Shown here: piece after piece, positions 54,544 through 64,000 of the stretch | How the letters are laid out: each line of letters opens with the position of its first letter | Position numbering within the stretch: the stretch's first letter is position 1 | Assembly (NCBI RefSeq): GCF_006376675.1 | Contig: NZ_VEWK01000002.1 | Coordinates: 587,045-651,044 of the forward strand | Source of the DNA: Brucella pecoris | GTDB taxonomy: Bacteria > Pseudomonadota > Alphaproteobacteria > Rhizobiales > Rhizobiaceae | Reading direction: 5' to 3' | Length of the DNA stretch: 64,000 nucleotides | Translations under genes and position numbers: made by a program | The notes under the pieces: model-generated | The model's database searches: none | Told to the model about the DNA's origin: nothing | What the model saw: the letters and a program-made list of their open reading frames with translations, nothing else

Positions 54544-55959
54544 CTACGTGCGCCCGTAGACATCATCGAAACGGACAATGTCGTCTTCGCCCAGATATTC
54601 GCCACTTTGCACCTCGATAAGCACGAGCGGCAGAATGCCGGGGTTTTCCAGCCGATGACGGAACCCACACGGAATATAGGTCGACTGGTTGGTTGTGAGC
54701 TGTATCTCACGGTCACCATTGGTGACTTTTGCCGTGCCGGAAACGACGATCCAGTGTTCGGACCGGTGATGATGCGCCTGCAAGCTCAGGCGTCGTCCCG
54801 GCTTCACCTCGATCCGCTTGATCTTGAAGCCGTCACCTTCCTCGAGAACCGTATAGGTGCCCCATGGTCGGTGGGCCGTGCGGTGAAGCTTGGCTGCTTC
54901 GTGGCCATTTGCCCGCAGCTTGTTGAAGACCTTGCGCACGTCCTGCGCCTTGTCGCGATGGGCGACGAGCAGTGCGTCGGGCGTGTCCACGACAAGGAGG
55001 TCATGAACACCGACGAGGCTGACCAGCCGGGTTTCGGACAAGACAAAGCTGTCGGTCGTGTCTTCAATAACCGTTTCACCGCGCAAACGATTGCCGTCGT
55101 CATCCGGCGCGATGAGATCGGCCATCGCCGCCCAGGAACCAATATCGGACCAGCCGCAGGATACCGGAATGCAGGCAATATTGTCGGCCTTTTCCATGAT
55201 CGCGTAATCGATGGAAATCGCCGGAGCAGTCGCAAAATCGTCCTTTGCGATTTCAACGGTCTTGGTCTCGCCGTTGACACCGCGCCGGGCATGTTCAAGC
55301 GAAGCCTGCACGGCATTGAAGATTTCCGGCGCAAAATGCTGCATCGCTGCGAGCATGGTGCCAGCCGTGAAACAGAACATGCCGGAATTCCAGAAGTAAC
55401 GGCCGCTTTCGACATAGGCCTGGGCGGTTTCTGCGTCAGGTTTTTCGACGAAGCGCAGCACGTCGGTGCCTTCGGCCTCGATATAACCGAAGCCGGTTTC
55501 CGGATGATCCGGGACGATACCGAAGGTGACGATACGGCCGGTTTCAGCTATCTGCCGCGCCTTTGATACGGCTTCCGCAAATGCCGCCTCGTCCTCGATC
55601 AGATGATCGGCGGGCATGACAAGCAATGTCGCATCCGGGCCGTAAGTCGCTGCGGCATGGAGCGCAGCAACGGCAACTGCGGGTGCCGTATCGCGCCCGA
55701 GCGGCTCCAGCAGAAATGCATTGTCAACCTTGCGCGCCTTTGCATCCGCATAGGCATCAAGCGTCAGAAACAAAAAGTCGCGGTTGGTCACGGTGAGGAT
55801 ATGGTCCACACCGTCGAGCTCTGCGGCGCGCTTGTAGGTTTTGCCGATCAGGGTACTGCCGTCCGGCAGTTCGATGAATGGCTTCGGGTGCGCATCGCGC
55901 GAAAGCGGCCATAATCTGGAACCGGAACCGCCGCTGATAATGACAGGAATAAAGCTCAT
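54544..55959 (-). CDS. manC: Mannose-1-phosphate guanylyltransferase/mannose-6-phosphate isomerase
   Basis: 471 residues, the usual two-domain form. The nucleotidyltransferase has VIISGGSGSRLWPLSRDAHP, FIELPDGSTLIGKTYKRA and FVEKPDAETAQAYV. The C-terminal cupin isomerase has RPWGTYTVLEEGDGFKIKRI and HHHRSEHWIVVSGTAKV. It makes GDP-mannose for LPS core or O-antigen. It starts three bases after manB. Confidence 0.95.
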   Translation of the reverse strand: MSFIPVIISGGSGSRLWPLSRDAHPKPFIELPDGSTLIGKTYKRAAELDGVDHILTVTNRDFLFLTLDAYADAKARKVDNAFLLEPLGRDTAPAVAVAALHAAATYGPDATLLVMPADHLIEDEAAFAEAVSKARQIAETGRIVTFGIVPDHPETGFGYIEAEGTDVLRFVEKPDAETAQAYVESGRYFWNSGMFCFTAGTMLAAMQHFAPEIFNAVQASLEHARRGVNGETKTVEIAKDDFATAPAISIDYAIMEKADNIACIPVSCGWSDIGSWAAMADLIAPDDDGNRLRGETVIEDTTDSFVLSETRLVSLVGVHDLLVVDTPDALLVAHRDKAQDVRKVFNKLRANGHEAAKLHRTAHRPWGTYTVLEEGDGFKIKRIEVKPGRRLSLQAHHHRSEHWIVVSGTAKVTNGDREIQLTTNQSTYIPCGFRHRLENPGILPLVLIEVQSGEYLGEDDIVRFDDVYGRT

Positions 55960-55962
55960 TGC

Positions 55963-57387
55963 TCAGTTGTCCTTCGTTGCGTTGCGGGCGATGGCAAGTC
56001 CCGTTTCCAGAAGCGCCTCGGCCTGGCTCTCGTCTGAAGCTTCCACATAGCATCGCAGTTCCGGCGCATTGCCGGAAGCGCGATAATGAATTGCATTCCC
56101 GGAATCGAAGAAGAGTTTCACGCCGTCAATCGTTTCGGAGCGGACAACCGGATCGTCCATCTGAAACAGTGCACTTCGCGTCGCCTCATTCTTCAACAGG
56201 GCCAAAAACGCGAGGCTCTTTTCCTGCGGGATATTCTGAAGCCTGTCGCTAAGAGCAATACGGAAATGGAAGCGGGCTGCGATTTCGGACAATGGCTTGC
56301 CAAGCTCCTTGACGGAACCAAGACTGCTGAGAATTGGCAACAACGCATCGCGGGTCGAAAGCGCAGTCAATGTGCGATTGTCCCGGCTGATATCCGTGCC
56401 CAGCAACACACCGCCATTGGCCTCAAAGCCGACCACCGCCGATATGCCCGAGGCGATGGCCTGCGCCATGCCTTCGATGACATAGGGCGACCCCACCCGT
56501 GTTCTGATGACGCGCTCGAAATTTTCTTCAAGAGCGGAGTTGGACGTCACCGGCGTCACAATCGTTTTGACGCCAAGCCAGCTCGCCGTAATCGCTCCCA
56601 CCAGATCGCCCCGAACGAAACGGCCCTTTTCATCCGCGATCAACGGGCGGTCGGCGTCACCATCGGTGGAAACAATGGCATCGAAGCGGTTTTCCTTCGC
56701 CCACTGGTCGAGAAGTTCGATATCCTCGGAGCGCAAAGCTTCCGTGTCGACAGGCACAAACACATCGGATCGACCGAGCGGTACGGCTTCTGCGCCAAGC
56801 TCGGTGAGGATACGGACAATGAGATCACGCGCCACAGACGAATGCTGATAGACCCCGACGCGCAAGCCGCGAAGGCTCTCAAGTCCGACAAAATCAACAT
56901 AACGCTTCACATAGCGGTCGATTGCATCACTGCTAAGGGGCACATAATGCAGATGACGAAAGGCAAGATTTTCCGGCAGAGCGGCATAGACCGCACTGAT
57001 GGCGCTCTCGTCATTCTTGTCGATTTCTCCGTCGTTGCGATAGAATTTAAGCCCGTTGCGGTCGTCCGGAATATGGCTGCCCGTAATCATGATGCATGGC
57101 GCTTGCTGCAAAATCGCAAAGTGGCTCAATGCCGGGGTTGGCAAAACACCGCAATCGACCGGCTGAAACCCTGCGTCCTCGATCGCCGCCATGCAGAGTG
57201 CCGCGATAGCCGGGCTGGACGGGCGAAGATCACGACCGACGAAAACCTGGTCGCGCGCGCGCAGTTTTCCGGCTTCAGAAAGCATCCTGATGAAAGCAAG
57301 AGAATAGGCATAGGCGGGCAAACCATTCAGTTCGTCCGCCAGTCCCCTAAGACCGCTTGTGCCAAATTTAAGCGATGTGCCACTCAT
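55963..57387 (-). CDS. manB: Phosphomannomutase
   Basis: 474 residues of the phosphohexomutase family. N-terminal KFGTSGLRGLADELNG, the phosphoserine loop in IMITGSHIPDDRNGLKFY (catalytic Ser), metal loop STDGDADRPLIADEKG, and a sugar-binding GFEANGGVLLGTDI. It converts mannose-6-phosphate to mannose-1-phosphate. It is coupled with manC, giving the GDP-mannose pathway. Confidence 0.93.
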   Translation of the reverse strand: MSGTSLKFGTSGLRGLADELNGLPAYAYSLAFIRMLSEAGKLRARDQVFVGRDLRPSSPAIAALCMAAIEDAGFQPVDCGVLPTPALSHFAILQQAPCIMITGSHIPDDRNGLKFYRNDGEIDKNDESAISAVYAALPENLAFRHLHYVPLSSDAIDRYVKRYVDFVGLESLRGLRVGVYQHSSVARDLIVRILTELGAEAVPLGRSDVFVPVDTEALRSEDIELLDQWAKENRFDAIVSTDGDADRPLIADEKGRFVRGDLVGAITASWLGVKTIVTPVTSNSALEENFERVIRTRVGSPYVIEGMAQAIASGISAVVGFEANGGVLLGTDISRDNRTLTALSTRDALLPILSSLGSVKELGKPLSEIAARFHFRIALSDRLQNIPQEKSLAFLALLKNEATRSALFQMDDPVVRSETIDGVKLFFDSGNAIHYRASGNAPELRCYVEASDESQAEALLETGLAIARNATKDN

Positions 57388-57641
57388 GCTTTCCGCCAGA
57401 TCTTTTCCAATGTCGAAGAGACCGCTCCTGCAAGCGCCCCCAGCTCAAAAGTTTTGTCATCTTATAACGTGAACATAAAACTATCATCCCCACAATGGTG
57501 CAATCATATGCACCTTATTGTGGGTCATAATCCGTATAGGCAGGCAATTTCAAATCCTTAACGCAGTCTGCGTTAATAATTGCTGTGGAGTTTGGCACGT
57601 TGTTCTAATCACGATGGAATTGACGCGCTCTTAAGTACTGA

Positions 57642-57656
57642 AATGGTAATCCCCCT
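57642..57656. repeat. Left inverted repeat of the IS3-family element
   Basis: AAATGGTAATCCCCC, perfect complement of the right end at 58832-58846. Confidence 0.85.
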
Positions 57657-57715
57657 AGGAATTAATAGGGTTCAAAAGTAGAATTTTCTCGGCATTATGA
57701 TCGAGGAGATTTTTG

Positions 57716-57979
57716 ATGAAGATGAGCAGATTTAGCGAACCGCAAATTCTAGCGATCCTGCGGCAGGCAGAAGGTGGTGTTCCAGTACCGGAGCTATGCC
57801 GCGAACATGGAATGAGCAACGCTTCATTCTACAAGTGGCGCGCCAGGTATGGTGGCATGGACGCGTCGATGATCAGCCAGATGAAGGCTCTGGAGGATGA
57901 GAACCGTCGGCTCAAGAAGATGTATGCCGAGATGAGCATGCAGACAGAGCTTTTAAAAGAGGCTCTTGGAAAAAAATGA
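57716..57979 (+). CDS. IS3-family transposase OrfA
   Basis: 87 residues from ATG at 57716 (AGGAG upstream). Helix-turn-helix region [40 protein letters not shown], then a leucine-zipper-like coiled coil ([20 protein letters not shown]). It binds the IS ends. It overlaps OrfB by four bases within an A7 run that could also permit frameshifting. Confidence 0.92.
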   Translation: MKMSRFSEPQILAILRQAEGGVPVPELCREHGMSNASFYKWRARYGGMDASMISQMKALEDENRRLKKMYAEMSMQTELLKEALGKK

Positions 57980-58803
57980 CGCGGTCATCTCAACGCCGGG
58001 AGATGGCCAGGAAAGCTGTGGCGTTACGCGGGGTCAGCATTGCACTGGCCTGCCGTACCTTTGGTGTCAGCGAGACCTGCTATCGTTACAGCGCCAGGCT
58101 GAACGAAGAGAACGAGCAGATCGCCGATCTGCTGATCGGCCTAACGCGGGCGAAGAAGAGCTGGGGCTTCGGTCTTTGTTTTCTTTACCTGCGCAATGTC
58201 CGGGGGCATCGCTGGAACCACAAGCGCATATACCGCATCTACCGCGAACTGGAATTGAACCTCAGGATCAAGCCACGCAAGCGGTTGAAGCGGGACAAAC
58301 CCGATGCGCTGGCCGTGCCCGAAGCGCCAAACATGGTCTGGTCCATGGATTTCATGGTGGATCGCCTGGAAGACGGCAGGCAATTCCGGCTGTTGAATGT
58401 CTTGGACGACTTCAACCGCGAGGGGCTGGGCATCGAGGTGGATTTTTCGCTGCCTGCTGAACGCGTCATCCGCAGCCTGAACCAGATCATCGAATGGCGT
58501 GGTAAACCATTCGCCATTCGCGTGGATAATGGACCTGAATACGTCAGTGGCAAACTGATGGAATGGGCCGAAACGCAAGGAATTGTTTTATGCCACATCC
58601 AACCCGGAAAACCGCAACAGAATGCCTATATCGAGCGCTACTATCGCACCGTGCGACATGAATGGCTTGACCAACACACCATCGAAAGTATCGAGGAGGC
58701 ACAGGAATTCGCCACGCAATGGCTCTGGACCTACAACAACGAACGGCCCAATATGGGCATCGGCGGCATCACACCCGCACAGAAACTAAAAGCGGCTGCG
58801 TGA
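57976..58803 (+). CDS. IS3-family transposase OrfB, DDE integrase
   Basis: 275 residues. DDE catalytic residues are present: Asp in [12 protein letters not shown], Asp in [16 protein letters not shown], and Glu in [16 protein letters not shown]. The N-terminal part ([20 protein letters not shown]) is the usual HTH_21 region. Apparently intact, so the element may still move. Confidence 0.94.
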   Translation: MTRSSQRREMARKAVALRGVSIALACRTFGVSETCYRYSARLNEENEQIADLLIGLTRAKKSWGFGLCFLYLRNVRGHRWNHKRIYRIYRELELNLRIKPRKRLKRDKPDALAVPEAPNMVWSMDFMVDRLEDGRQFRLLNVLDDFNREGLGIEVDFSLPAERVIRSLNQIIEWRGKPFAIRVDNGPEYVSGKLMEWAETQGIVLCHIQPGKPQQNAYIERYYRTVRHEWLDQHTIESIEEAQEFATQWLWTYNNERPNMGIGGITPAQKLKAAA

Positions 58804-58831
58804 ATTCTACTGCAGAGCCCCGTTAAAAACG

Positions 58832-58846
58832 GGGGGATTACCATTT
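58832..58846. repeat. Right inverted repeat of the IS3-family element
   Basis: GGGGGATTACCATTT, perfect complement of the left end. Confidence 0.85.
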
Positions 58847-58940
58847 TTTCACATTCGCCAAATGTGTCATAGGTTTGTGCTACAGTTGGCGCACGGCGTC
58901 AAGGTTGATTGCCAAGCTGAAATTGTTTCCATGATAAGAG

Positions 58941-58972
58941 AAAAAGCGGCACCGTTCGTTGAATGAAGCCGC
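58941..58972 (-). terminator. Terminator after rmlD
   Basis: On the minus strand GCGGC and GCCGC flank a loop that can itself pair (TTC/GAA), followed by TTTTTC. It is likely to end the rml operon. Confidence 0.6.
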
Positions 58973-58997
58973 GCTCAGAATTTATGATGTCAAAACG

Positions 58998-59876
58998 TTA
59001 AATCAGTCTGGCCACTACATCGCGTAATGATGACTGCCAATGCGGTGCGGACCAGTTGAACACCCATTGGAATTTGGCGGTTGACAGGCGGGAGTTAACA
59101 GGACGTACCGCTTTGGTCGGATAATCGGCTGTCGTAATATCCGTAACTGTCGCGGTCGATCCGCCGAGCGTGACGCTTTCACTAAATATTGCGCGCGCAA
59201 AGCCACTCCAGTTTGTATCACCCGTACCAACCAGATGGTAAACACCGTAAGCTGAAAAGTCTGGCGTAGCCGCCAAATGATCCGCCACCCGGATAATCGC
59301 GTCGGCGATATCGAGTGCACTGGTCGGGTTGCCCCACTGGTCGGAAACGACTGAGAGAGCATCGCGCGTCTCCGCGAGCTTCAACATTGTCTTGACGAAA
59401 TTCTTGCCGAATGGGCTATAAACCCAAGCCGTTCTTAGAATGATATGTTTTGGATTGGCTTGCGTAACCAGACGCTCACCTTCAAGCTTGGAGCTTCCGT
59501 AGATGCTGCGAGGTCCGGTGACATCCGTTTCAGCATAGGGTTCGTCAGCGTCGCCCGCAAAAACATAATCCGTCGAAAGATGGATGATAGGAATGCCACA
59601 GGTCTTCGCCGCCTCAGCAACGGCTTCAGCGCCAATTGCATTCACCGCAAAGGCAAGTTCCTGCTCATCCTCGGCCAGATCCACCGCCGTATAGGCGGCG
59701 GCGGAGACAACGAGGTCGGGCTTGATCGTCTCAATGGCACTGCGCACAGTGTCCGGCTTTCCCAGATCCAGTTCCGGGCGACCCAACGCAATCACCTCCA
59801 GATCAGGACGTTGAACTGCCTTCTCAAGGAGGCTCTGGACAACCTGCCCTTCCCGTCCGGTGACGAGGATTTTCAT
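58998..59876 (-). CDS. rmlD: dTDP-4-dehydrorhamnose reductase
   Basis: 292 residues of the SDR superfamily. NADP-binding [16 protein letters not shown] (the usual GxxGQ), [33 protein letters not shown] and the YxxxK-type [13 protein letters not shown]. It is the last step of dTDP-L-rhamnose synthesis. It overlaps the rmlB end by four bases. Confidence 0.95.
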   Translation of the reverse strand: MKILVTGREGQVVQSLLEKAVQRPDLEVIALGRPELDLGKPDTVRSAIETIKPDLVVSAAAYTAVDLAEDEQELAFAVNAIGAEAVAEAAKTCGIPIIHLSTDYVFAGDADEPYAETDVTGPRSIYGSSKLEGERLVTQANPKHIILRTAWVYSPFGKNFVKTMLKLAETRDALSVVSDQWGNPTSALDIADAIIRVADHLAATPDFSAYGVYHLVGTGDTNWSGFARAIFSESVTLGGSTATVTDITTADYPTKAVRPVNSRLSTAKFQWVFNWSAPHWQSSLRDVVARLI

Positions 59877-60949
59877 ACCTTGGCCTCTTTCGCTGATGTG
59901 CTGCCCAGACGCTCACCAGCATATGTACCGCTGCGGATCGGCTCCCACCACCATGCATTATCGAGATACCATTGAATGGTTTTTTCCAATCCCGTCTCGA
60001 AGCTTTCCTGCGGCTTCCAGCCCAATTCACGTTCAATCTTCGAAGCGTCAATCGCATAGCGGCGGTCATGACCGGGTCGATCTGTCACGAAGGTTATCAG
60101 ATCAGCATAACTCTTGCCGTTTGCACGAGGCCGCTTCTTGTCGAGGATAGCGCAGATCGTTTCCACAACATTCAGATTGGTACGTTCGGCACGCCCGCCA
60201 ATGTTGTAACTTTCGCCGAGCTTGCCAGTGGTAGCGACCAGTGCCAAAGCACGCGCATGGTCCTCAACATAAAGCCAGTCACGCACATTCGCCCCTGCCC
60301 CATAAACCGGAAGCGGTTTTTCATCGAGCGCGTTGAGAATGACGAGCGGGATCAGCTTTTCCGGGAAATGGAACGGTCCATAGTTGTTCGAGCAATTGGT
60401 TAACACAATCGGCAGACCATAGGTTTCATGCCAGGCGCGCACCAGATGATCGGAGGCCGCCTTCGAAGCCGAATAAGGCGAGGACGGCTGATACGGGGTT
60501 TCTTCGGTGAAGATACCGCTATCGAAAGGCAGATCGCCAAACACTTCATCTGTCGAGATGTGGTGGAAGCGGAAGTTCGACTTGCGTGGCTCCGGCAGTT
60601 CTCGCCAATAAGCAAGTGCCGCATTGAGCAGACGGAACGTTCCAACGATATTCGTCTCAATAAAAGCACCCGGACCATCGATTGAACGGTCCACGTGGCT
60701 TTCCGCTGCCAAATGCATGACCACATCGATTTCGTGGGCGCGCAATGCTTCCAGAACGCTCGTGTCGTCACAAATATCGGCTTCAAGAAAGCTGTAATTC
60801 GGGTGGTTTTCGATCTGGCGGAGTGACGCCAGATTACCCGCATAGGTCAGCTTATCAAGGTTGACGACATTAACCTTCGGATCAGAAGCCAGATACCTAC
60901 AGACGGCCGAACCAATGAACCCTGCTCCACCGGTAACGAGAATATTCAT
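59873..60949 (-). CDS. rmlB: dTDP-glucose 4,6-dehydratase
   Basis: 358 residues of the extended SDR family. NAD motif [20 protein letters not shown], catalytic [19 protein letters not shown] (Thr-Asp-Glu), and [15 protein letters not shown] (Tyr-Lys). Second step of dTDP-rhamnose synthesis. It starts nine bases after the rmlC stop. Confidence 0.96.
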   Translation of the reverse strand: MNILVTGGAGFIGSAVCRYLASDPKVNVVNLDKLTYAGNLASLRQIENHPNYSFLEADICDDTSVLEALRAHEIDVVMHLAAESHVDRSIDGPGAFIETNIVGTFRLLNAALAYWRELPEPRKSNFRFHHISTDEVFGDLPFDSGIFTEETPYQPSSPYSASKAASDHLVRAWHETYGLPIVLTNCSNNYGPFHFPEKLIPLVILNALDEKPLPVYGAGANVRDWLYVEDHARALALVATTGKLGESYNIGGRAERTNLNVVETICAILDKKRPRANGKSYADLITFVTDRPGHDRRYAIDASKIERELGWKPQESFETGLEKTIQWYLDNAWWWEPIRSGTYAGERLGSTSAKEAKV

Positions 60950-60958
60950 ATCATTTCC

Positions 60959-61510
60959 TCAAACAAAAACTTCTGCGTCAGCAAAAAGCGGGGCCTTCTG
61001 ATCCTTGTCAGAAAGCTGGACGCCTGAAGAAGGAAGTGGCCATTCAATACCGATAGCCGGATCGTCAAAACGGATCGAGCGATCATGCTCCGGGGAATAG
61101 TAATCCGTGACCTTGTAGATAACCTCAGTGTTTTCAACGAGTGTCATGAAGCCGTGTGCAAAGCCCTTCGGCACCAGAATCTGGTTCCACTTTTCGGCGG
61201 AAACTTCCAGCGCGACCCACTTCCCGAACGTCGGTGAGCTTTTGCGGATATCGACCGCCACATCCAGAATTGCACCACGCGTAACACGCACCAGTTTGTC
61301 CTGTGCAAATGGCGGCAACTGGTAGTGAAGCCCGCGCACAACGCCCTTGGCGACCGAATAGGAATGATTGTCCTGAACGAAAGTCAGATCAATTCCGGCT
61401 TCTACGAATGATTTCGCATTATAGGTCTCGGAGAAAAAGCCACGGTCATCACCGAATTTACGCGGGCTGATTTCAAAAACACCGTCGATACCAAGCGAAC
61501 GAACGTCCAT
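60959..61510 (-). CDS. rmlC: dTDP-4-dehydrorhamnose 3,5-epimerase
   Basis: 183 residues of the cupin-fold RmlC family. Catalytic His in VVRGLHYQLPPFAQDKLVRV, ILDVAVDIRKSSPTFGKWVA and Tyr in VIYKVTDYYSPEHDRSIRFD. Third step of dTDP-rhamnose synthesis. The start shares one base with the rmlA stop (TAATG). Confidence 0.96.
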   Translation of the reverse strand: MDVRSLGIDGVFEISPRKFGDDRGFFSETYNAKSFVEAGIDLTFVQDNHSYSVAKGVVRGLHYQLPPFAQDKLVRVTRGAILDVAVDIRKSSPTFGKWVALEVSAEKWNQILVPKGFAHGFMTLVENTEVIYKVTDYYSPEHDRSIRFDDPAIGIEWPLPSSGVQLSDKDQKAPLFADAEVFV

Positions 61511-62391
61511 TATTTCTTTCCCAATTCATCAACACGGCGGCGCAGATAGGTCGCATATTCCGTCTTGCCGAGCAGGTCTGCGCGTTTGAGCACGGTTTCG
61601 CTGGAAATCCAACCACTTTCAAGGCCGATTTCTTCGGGACATGCAATCTTGATGCCCTGACGTTTTTCGATGGTGCGCACGAAAGACGATGCTTCATGCA
61701 GGCTGTCATGCGTGCCAGTATCAAGCCACGCATAACCGCGCCCCAGTTGCCGCACATTCAATTCGCCGCGCTCAAGATAGATATTGTTGACGGTCGTGAT
61801 TTCCAATTCACCCCGCGCCGAAGGTTTGATTGAACGCGCGATGTCAACGACCTGATTGTCGTAGAAATAAAGACCAGTCACCGCCCAGTTGGACTTGGGC
61901 ATTTGCGGCTTTTCTTCAATGGAAATTGCCTTGCCCGTCTTGCTGTCGAATTCGACGACACCATAACGGTGCGGATCATCAACGTGATAGGCAAAAACCG
62001 AGCCGCCTTTTTCCGTCTCGCGGGATATCTGGCAGAGCTGCGACAGACCATCACCGAAATAAATATTGTCGCCCAGAATCATGGCCACGCTGTCATTGCC
62101 GATGAATTCTCGACCAATGATGAAAGCTTCGGCCAAACCATTAGGATATGCCTGCTCAGCGTAAGAGAAATTGACGCCAAATTCGCGGCCATCTCCGAGC
62201 AATTTTTGAAACAGGGGCAAGTCATGTGGTGTCGAAATGATCAGAATATCTTGAATCCCGGCTAGCATGAGCACACTCAGGGGATAATAGATCATCGGCT
62301 TGTCATAAATCGGGAGGATTTGCTTAGAAACCGCTATAGTCAATGGGTAAAGTCTGGTGCCGCTACCGCCAGCGAGGATTATACCCTTCAT
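61510..62391 (-). CDS. rmlA: Glucose-1-phosphate thymidylyltransferase
   Basis: 293 residues. Signature [54 protein letters not shown] and [20 protein letters not shown]. First step of dTDP-L-rhamnose synthesis and first gene of rmlACBD. The promoter must lie in 62392-62831, which holds an IS relic. Confidence 0.96.
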   Translation of the reverse strand: MKGIILAGGSGTRLYPLTIAVSKQILPIYDKPMIYYPLSVLMLAGIQDILIISTPHDLPLFQKLLGDGREFGVNFSYAEQAYPNGLAEAFIIGREFIGNDSVAMILGDNIYFGDGLSQLCQISRETEKGGSVFAYHVDDPHRYGVVEFDSKTGKAISIEEKPQMPKSNWAVTGLYFYDNQVVDIARSIKPSARGELEITTVNNIYLERGELNVRQLGRGYAWLDTGTHDSLHEASSFVRTIEKRQGIKIACPEEIGLESGWISSETVLKRADLLGKTEYATYLRRRVDELGKK

Positions 62392-62831
62392 GTAAAGTCA
62401 CTTCCTTGGGATTATTCAGACAACAGACGTCTGCTTTAGCATCATGGCTTCGATTTGGCGACAAAGAAACAAAAAAACACCGCTCACAACGAGTGAATGT
62501 TTGTAAGTAGTCAAGGCTTCCGCATCAACCACCTCGTTCTTGCCGCGTTCCACATAAGACTTCGCTAGCTGAGCGCGATCAACTTTACCTCATGGCCAAA
62601 TGACTCAACAACCTCGCCCAATAATGCGAGCCACCGCATGCCTCAAACGCAATAGCGGTCGGCGCCGTTTTCTCGAAGACCTTCACCATTTCTCTACGTA
62701 ACAGCTTCTTGCAAAGAACCGGTTAGCCTAGCCGCTTACGATGTTTTATAAATTCGTTGCTACAAGATGCTCTTTACCAGTTTGGTGCAATAGGCTAGCA
62801 ATCGCATAGCTATAATCAACAAGGAAGATGT
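62392..62831. other. Intergenic region with rml and glycosyltransferase promoters and an IS110 relic
   Basis: 440 bases between divergent genes. The middle holds a frameshifted transposase remnant (62513-62720). The right end carries AAGGAAG just before the glycosyltransferase start. No other gene seen. Confidence 0.6.
62513..62720 (-). pseudogene. IS110-family transposase remnant
   Basis: Reading the minus strand with two frameshifts gives CKKLLRREMVKVFEKTAPTA, FEACGGSHYWARLL, SFGHEVKLIA and QLAKSYVERGKNEVVDAEAL. These are consecutive pieces of the N-terminal DEDD domain of IS110/IS1111 transposases. The remainder of the gene is missing. An old, decayed insertion. Confidence 0.75.
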
Positions 62832-63656
62832 ATGAGTGATTGCGTTTCAAACGGCGGCCAAAACCAATTACTGACGATTTCAATTGTTACCTTTAATCCC
62901 GATTTTCATGAATTGGGCAAAACATTGTACAGCCTGTCAACCGCTCTGGCGCAATTCGACACTGGCACCTTCTTCATAACAATCGTCGACAATTCCGAAA
63001 AAGATTTCATTTCAGCATTTGTAGAAAAAGATTACCCGCATCTGCCTGTGCGTATTCTTCACGGACAGGGCAATATTGGCTTTGGACGCGCGCATAACCT
63101 CGCATTTCAGGATATGGGGGAGTTTCATCTCATTCTCAATCCAGATATCGAGTTGCATCCAGAGGCGCTTTTAAACGCGATTGCATTTATGAGAACCCAT
63201 CCGCGCTGTGGGCTGGTCACCCCCTATTCGGAATGGCCAAACGGCGACAGACAATATCTTTGCAAACGCTATCCTGCCATCTTTGATCTATTGCTGCGAG
63301 GATTTGCACCACATGCAATCCGCATTATCTTCAAAAAAAGATTGTCGCGCTATGAAATGCAAGCCGAAACCCAAAACGCTGTTTACTGGAATCCGCTCAT
63401 TGTAAGCGGTTGCTTCATGTTTTTCAGGAGTTCAATTCTAAGAAAAACCAAAGGGTTTGATGACGGCTATTTTCTCTATTTCGAGGATTTCGACCTCTCT
63501 TTGAGAGTACACGAATTTGCAGACATTGCCTATGTCCCCAGTATAAGTGTTGTCCATGGCGGCGGACATGCAGCCAAGAAAGGAATGTGGCATATCAAGG
63601 TTTTTATTAGTTCTTCGATACGTTTTTACCTACGCCATCGAATAAAGATAACATGA
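62832..63656 (+). CDS. Family 2 glycosyltransferase, rhamnosyltransferase-like
   Basis: 274 residues. GT2 features are LLTISIVTFNPDFHELGKTL, FFITIVDNSEKDF, GNIGFGRAHNLAFQ, HLILNPDIELHPEAL (DXD-like) and YFLYFEDFDLSLRVHEFADI. The overall pattern resembles RfbF/WbbL rhamnosyltransferases, which fits the adjacent rml genes. A C-terminal basic helix (SSSIRFYLRHRIKIT) may touch the membrane. The gene is distinctly richer in A/T than its neighbours and flanked by IS remnants, suggesting horizontal acquisition. Confidence 0.88.
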   Translation: MSDCVSNGGQNQLLTISIVTFNPDFHELGKTLYSLSTALAQFDTGTFFITIVDNSEKDFISAFVEKDYPHLPVRILHGQGNIGFGRAHNLAFQDMGEFHLILNPDIELHPEALLNAIAFMRTHPRCGLVTPYSEWPNGDRQYLCKRYPAIFDLLLRGFAPHAIRIIFKKRLSRYEMQAETQNAVYWNPLIVSGCFMFFRSSILRKTKGFDDGYFLYFEDFDLSLRVHEFADIAYVPSISVVHGGGHAAKKGMWHIKVFISSSIRFYLRHRIKIT

Positions 63657-63732
63657 ATTGCTAAAATTGCTATCCTCAGTTGCTCAGCCCCCTTAAAACT
63701 GGACCGTTTATAATGAGAGTTTTCCGTGCTAT

Positions 63733-63880
63733 TGAGGTGCTCCCCGAATTTGGACCACAGAGAACTGGAATTTTCCGGGTTTAAGGCTCAAAGCGGCGGG
63801 GATGCCCTTGAGCCATTCATAAGCGAAATCGGCACCTTATTGCCAATGGCGCGATGTGGCCGGAATTCGTTATACAACAC
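63733..63880 (-). pseudogene. Remnant of an IS3-family transposase C-terminus with its terminal repeat
   Basis: The minus strand codes LLYNEFRPHRAIGNKVPISL then MNGSRASPPL and a stop at 63788, the typical C-terminus of an IS3-family OrfB. Between the stop and 63733 lies sequence ending in TGAGGTGCTCCCCGAATTTG, an IS3-like end. Upstream of residue LLYN the reading frame continues into unrelated sequence, so the gene is cut. Confidence 0.78.
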
Positions 63881-64000
63881 GGCGACAAAACACCCACGGG
63901 ACCGAAGTTCGCGAGCTTTTGTATTGAACTGCCCCCCATTTCGACCGGACACGTCGGCATAAGCAGAAAGGCTCAAGCACAGGCTTGAGGACAGGCTTAT
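63881..64000. other. Junction of further insertion-sequence fragments at the window edge
   Basis: TGAACTGCCCCCCATTTCGA (from 63925) resembles the end of another insertion sequence that truncated the IS3 remnant. The window ends before it can be identified. Confidence 0.4.

Larger units (their letters stand above)
57642..58846 (+). mobile_element. Complete IS3-family insertion sequence (IS407-like group)
   Basis: About 1.2 kb bounded by perfect 15-base inverted repeats (57642-57656 and 58832-58846; AAATGGTAATCCCCC and its complement), with two transposase genes inside. The outermost AAA/TTT may be host sequence, leaving 12-bp ends that start TGG. No target duplication is visible. It lies between the manB promoter region and the 3' end of rmlD. 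Confidence 0.9.

Noticed and set aside
54496..55566. 356-codon plus-strand frame opposite manC
   Set aside because: Antisense shadow; the minus strand encodes an unmistakable two-domain manC.
56086..57561. 491-codon plus-strand frame opposite manB
   Set aside because: Antisense shadow of a well-conserved phosphomannomutase gene; its sequence is rich in Arg/His/Cys without any domain.
57966..58460. Third frame across the OrfA/OrfB junction of the IS3-family element
   Set aside because: Encodes no transposase motifs; the OrfB frame contains all DDE residues.
1..64000. CRISPR arrays, tRNA or rRNA genes
   Set aside because: I found no regularly spaced direct repeats and recognised no tRNA or rRNA sequence; a covariance-model scan would be needed to exclude small RNAs.

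Overview
The window looks like an alphaproteobacterial chromosome segment of the Brucella/Ochrobactrum group (Hyphomicrobiales). The signs are a feuN-feuP-feuQ-like signalling locus, a MucR regulator, a rhizobial-type DivJ/PleC-like kinase, DUF1491, DUF2336, DUF5330 and DUF6456 proteins, and palindromic repeats of a rhizobial/Brucella kind. The dTDP-rhamnose genes fit Ochrobactrum-type strains better than the classical Brucella species. This is a judgement from remembered protein families, not from a search.

Layout. 0.15-2.6 kb: feuN-feuP-feuQ two-component locus (minus strand), whose two downstream genes appear to use non-AUG starts. 2.7-17.3 kb: a complete, ordered gene transfer agent (GTA) structural cluster on the minus strand, from small terminase to the giant tail-tip protein, plus a small membrane protein. 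Its large terminase gene carries an in-frame amber codon that removes the end of the nuclease domain. 17.5-26.6 kb: a class A penicillin-binding protein, DUF1214/DUF1254 pair, DUF2336, DUF1491, a peptidoglycan-binding protein with a DivJ/PleC-like kinase, DUF5330 and SufE. 26.6-30.3 kb: an amidase, then a two-gene pair (DnaA-domain-IV-like plus DUF6456) that I read as the split GTA activator GafY/GafZ, and MucR. 30.9-41.3 kb: oligopeptidase B, acyl-CoA synthetase, two c-type cytochromes, a HerA-like ATPase, an L,D-transpeptidase and a haloacid dehalogenase. 41.6-50.4 kb: superoxide dismutase, an MFS/GntR pair, CorA, an AbrB-Doc toxin-antitoxin pair, a Gre/Rnk-like factor and the betIAB choline-to-glycine-betaine operon. 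51.2-64 kb: an AraC regulator, otsB-otsA (trehalose), manB-manC (GDP-mannose), a complete IS3-family element, rmlACBD (dTDP-rhamnose), a GT2 glycosyltransferase and remnants of IS110- and IS3-type elements.

How the genes work together. The GTA cluster and its likely activator pair lie about 12 kb apart, so both the particle genes and the switch are in view. A perfect DnaA box lies upstream of the activator pair, and a 13-bp palindrome covers the predicted start of the structural operon. The right end is a surface-polysaccharide and osmoprotection region that has been visited repeatedly by insertion sequences.
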